Shown here one piece after another: positions 61,440 through 64,000 of a DNA stretch of 64,000 bases. Positions within the stretch are counted from its first letter, which is position 1. The number at the start of each line of letters is the position of its first letter. Source of the stretch: Ilex aquifolium (Eukaryota > Streptophyta > Magnoliopsida > Aquifoliales > Aquifoliaceae); NCBI GenBank assembly GCA_951799425.1, contig OX637393.1, positions 6,777,744 to 6,841,743 of the forward strand. Direction: 5' to 3'. The notes beneath the pieces were generated by a model. The model was not told where the DNA came from and ran no database searches. It saw only the letters and a program-made list of their open reading frames with translations. A program made the position numbers and the translations under genes.

Positions 61440-61720
61440 TCTTGAGCTCTTGCCACTGGTTCAAGCTCTCTGACTGCTTTTCCTGAGCTCCCAACTGAGA
61501 CTCCTGAGCTTCCCCTTGTAACTCCTACTTTCCTTGTTCCGACACCTTTCTCAACTGACCTGGTGACTGAGGCCCTTGCTTAAAATTCAGAATCAACGGG
61601 AGTAAGGACCCTTGGGGCTGGCATTTCTGGAAGCTCTTCCCTTACATCCACTGCTGAGAGCTCATCTACAGAGCTGCGAGATCCTTTAATCACCCCTTCG
61701 TTAGATACTTAGAATTCTTT
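61440..61720 (+). pseudogene. Partial tandem copy of the ORF's 3' tail
   Basis: The sequence PELPLVTPTFLVPTPFSTDL followed by VTEALA and a stop mirrors PELP ... FLAPAPADP ... FSTDLVMSALTEAEA in the last exon above. The tail after the stop ('ttagatacttagaa') also resembles the sequence at 61,160-61,175. This indicates an old duplication of about 300-550 bp. From 61,721 to 62,349 nothing coding is seen. Confidence 0.6.
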
Positions 61721-62349
61721 CTGTGCCTATGTAACTCTATCTTCTTCTCTTCCTTTTGTAATTCGATTTTGTGTTTTGGAAAACTTCATAAAGTAATTTC
61801 TGAATCTCGTTTTGACTTATTTTGACTTGTGATGTATGATGTGTTGCAACTTGAGACATAACTCACATGGTTCCGTTTTTCTAAATACTTCTCCAAGCAG
61901 GCTTATGGACGGTATGAGCTGTCAAATTTCTTTGATGAACTAATGGATCCTTCAGGAACTTCATCGTTTTGATGTGAGCAAGGTTCTTAAGGTCTCAGAG
62001 TCTCGCTACAGAAATGCTATGTTGCTAGTTGAGCTGAGCTTAAGTATGATGAACATTCTGTTTGGGTGGGGTCAGAACTTTTTTCGGTTGTTTTGAGTGT
62101 ATTTAGGAGGCGTAATCTTGTACCGATTCTATTTCCCGCCTTTTCCTCAACTGTTTTCCGTAACCGTCTCCATGCTTATTAATTAAGAAACCATAAAGGC
62201 AGCCGATTTCCTTTTCTTTGTTTCCTAAAAACTTACAATCTTCTTTAAGTCTCTTATCATCTTCTGAGTTTTCTTCTTTCTTTGTAGAAAATATTCTTGA
62301 GTTTCTTCTTGTCTCTTGTCACTGTTCTTTGTCTTTACCCTAACTCTTA

Positions 62350-63440
62350 ATGGCTGCCTCTGCTTCTTCTTTGTTCGAGAAACGCACTTCCTTTGGAATC
62401 GAATGGAAGTGGCACCGTCGCTACCTATCTTCTTCAACCTTAGAGCCCTCTGATTTAGAGTCCATCAAGAAACGATTCTTTCCTGACCTTGATTTGCCTC
62501 TGCGAATTCCTACTTCGGACGAGCCCTGCAATTACCTTCCTCGAGGAGAAGTTTGCTTTTTTGAAGGTGCCATGGACATGGGGCTGTGTCTCCCTATTCA
62601 TCCGGCTATAGGGCGAGTTCTCGCCTATTATGGCCTATGCCCTTCTCGCCTTTCCCCACGAGGATGGGCCGCTATGGTGAGCTTCTTCCTATTCTGGCGC
62701 ATACATGGCAACAACAGGTTTCCCTATGTTTCTGAGTTTCTGTACTTCTTCGAGATCAAAGAAGATGATGTCCCCTGCTTCAGTTTCTTCCGTTGGAGGC
62801 ATTTTGACTTACCTCGTTTGGTTTTAGGCCTTCCTTCCAATCCTGAAGGATGGTCTACACGTTTCTTTTTTGCATCTGGTGAGTCTTGGCGGTCTCCTGA
62901 GGATCGCTGTCGTGAAGCTAGGATTCCACGGTCATGGAAGAGTTTTTCTCGTACTGGTAAGTTCTAGCTGAGCTCCCATGACTATACGTTTTTCTTAAAG
63001 ATATATTCTTATTATCTTCTCGTTGCTCAGGTCCCCCTGATCTGGATGTGCCCGAGGTGATGAAAGTTGATTAGTTGCTGCTTGTTGAGCCTAGGTCTTA
63101 TTCTGAGTTGATGACAAGTGCAAACCTCTATTTGCTTGGGGCTGAGGCCACCGAATTTGAATTTTCCTCCGTTCCCTATGCTTCCTGGACCTCTTTCTCT
63201 GATTCTGATGAAGAAGGAGATTCTGACAAGGAGGGGAACATTGGTGCGAGCTCCAAGAGACGTAAGAGAGAGGACTCCTTTTCTCCTGACTCTCTGTCCA
63301 CTATTTTCCTTACTCCAGCAGGTCAGAAGCTTCTCGATTCACTCTATAAGGCTGAGCAAGAAATAGATGAGCTAAAGGAGGAAAATGCTCGCCTGAAAGA
63401 GGAAGTGGCCGAGCTGAGGTCACACCTTAAGAAGGATTAG
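62350..63440 (+). pseudogene. Transposase_28-like ORF, second divergent copy
   Basis: Exon 1 (62,350-62,956) starts MAASASSLFEKRTSFG and has the same domain pattern: AMDMGLCLPIHPAIGRVLAYYGLCPSRL, GWAAMVSFFLFWRI and WSTRFFFASGESW. The intron is in phase 1 (actg/gtaagt to ctcag at 63,030), the same place and phase as in the first copy. Exon 2 (63,031-63,440) has a TAG at 63,072 and then continues open to a short coiled coil with EQEIDELKEENARLKEEVAE. An acidic Ser/Asp patch and a basic SSKRRKRED site (possible nuclear targeting) lie near 63,200-63,270. The residues are well diverged from the first copy. Confidence 0.72.
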
Positions 63441-63818
63441 GAGTTTTACCTCCTTGTACTCCCTTTCTTTTTCTGAATGATATCAAACTATGTCCCTTCT
63501 TTGTATTTTCTTGAACACTTGTATTTCTGGATTCTTTGAATATCAAAGCTTTCTTCTTGAATGTGCGCTTTTATATAAGAGTTGAGGGGCTCACCTCTTT
63601 ATGAGCCAAGGAACTCATTCTGAATTCTGTAAGCTCAGGTACTGAGCTTCTTTTGCACATTCTTTGTGTCCAGAAAATGAACGTGGATGGAAAACAGGAG
63701 ATCATGACCGAGCTGACCTCAGTCCCTAATTGCTTCTTCCCATGGGAAGAAGGACTATAAGGATGGGAATTATTCTTTGGTGGCATCCAACGCCCTAACC
63801 ATGAAGCCGAGTGTGTGG
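63441..63818. other. Spacer after the second ORF with scattered palindromes
   Basis: Non-coding. It contains degenerate hairpins: 63,579-63,592 (GAG/CTC arms), 63,601-63,618 (ATGAG/CTCAT arms) and 63,631-63,649 (AAGCTCAG-GTA-CTGAGCTT, perfect). They look like older versions of the array that follows. Confidence 0.6.
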
Positions 63819-64000
63819 GCTGAAGAGCTCATCTTGTACTTTATAAGCTGAGAAGCTTATCTCTTATTTATGAGCTGAAGAGCTCATCTTTGTTTTTTAT
63901 AAGCTGAGGAGCTTATCGCTTATTTATGAGCTGAAGAGCTCATCTTTGTTTTTTATAAGCTGGGAAGCTTATCGTTTGCTTATGAGCTGAAGAGCTCATC
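63819..64000. repeat. 56-bp tandem array of alternating hairpins
   Basis: Two kinds of perfect 18-bp hairpin alternate. Type X is ATGAGCT-GAAG-AGCTCAT at 63,870, 63,926 and 63,982; type Y is ATAAGCT-NNNN-AGCTTAT at 63,843, 63,899 and 63,955 with loops GAGA, GAGG and GGGA. Each type repeats with an exact 56-bp step. The two stems differ by a compensated pair (G-C in X, A-T in Y), and Y loops vary while stems do not. A partial X lies at 63,819. The array runs off the window end. Confidence 0.95.

Larger units (their letters stand above)
57208..64000 (+). mobile_element. LTR retrotransposon with Transposase_28-like ORFs, right end outside window
   Basis: It begins TGATGGTG immediately after GTAGT within the LINE; copy C reads through the same site as GTAGT-AGTCATTGC, so GTAGT is the expected target duplication. 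The 5' LTR is followed by a 5' UTR with its own intron, two related ORFs, and a hairpin tandem array. No protease, reverse transcriptase or integrase appears in the visible 6.8 kb, so it is either non-autonomous or has pol beyond the edge. Base composition is richer in GC than the flanks. Confidence 0.8.

Noticed and set aside
1..64000. tRNA or rRNA genes
   Set aside because: No cloverleaf with conserved A and B boxes or rRNA stretch was noticed by eye; a tRNAscan-SE run would be needed to exclude one fully.

Overview
This looks like nuclear DNA from a flowering plant, probably a eudicot. It is AT-rich, has intron-containing LRR receptor kinase genes of the FLS2/EFR/Xa21-like (LRR-XII) type, and is dominated by plant transposable elements: copia, LTR elements with a Transposase_28-like ORF, L1-type LINE, PIF/Harbinger and hAT. 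I cannot name the species from sequence alone. No tRNA, rRNA or CRISPR was seen.

Two segmental duplications organise the window. Pair A/B (about 36-10,946 and 34,590-45,957) each carries an upstream module with a G-box minisatellite, a long shared promoter-like region, and one LRR receptor kinase. Both kinases are broken, by different lesions. Pair C/D (about 11,419-14,835 and 51,512-57,207) each carries an intact 71-residue membrane-protein gene followed by a decayed LINE. The small gene is the best candidate for a functional protein here: its two copies differ by five bases, four of them synonymous.

Layout: block A with kinase pseudogene A (1-10.9 kb); block C (11.4-15.6 kb); a possible mitochondrial insertion and plain AT-rich DNA (15.7-17.6 kb); a CCA-rich low-complexity tract ending on a PIG-L exon relic (17.6-18.9 kb); a defective minus-strand Ty1/copia element (19.1-25.4 kb) inserted beside an unrecognised minus-strand coding relic (25.4-25.9 kb); a PIF/Harbinger element with perfect ends (27.4-31.4 kb); the 5' part of a PIG-L gene (31.9-32.9 kb); a hAT MITE at the edge of a third kinase fragment (33.3-34.1 kb); block B with kinase pseudogene B, whose intron contains a solo LTR (34.6-46 kb); a second solo LTR, a mitochondrial-like stretch and LTR-like DNA (46.7-50.3 kb); block D, which contains a fold-back element (51.5-57.2 kb); and finally an LTR retrotransposon inserted into the block D LINE, running off the right edge (57.2-64 kb).

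That last element is the most unusual part. It carries two related, intron-containing Transposase_28-like ORFs with a splice site at the same place and phase, and then a strict 56-bp tandem array of alternating perfect hairpins that reaches the window end. Comparing paralogous blocks gives an empty site for one hAT MITE and exact target-site duplications for two solo LTRs, so the relative timing of several events can be read from the sequence.
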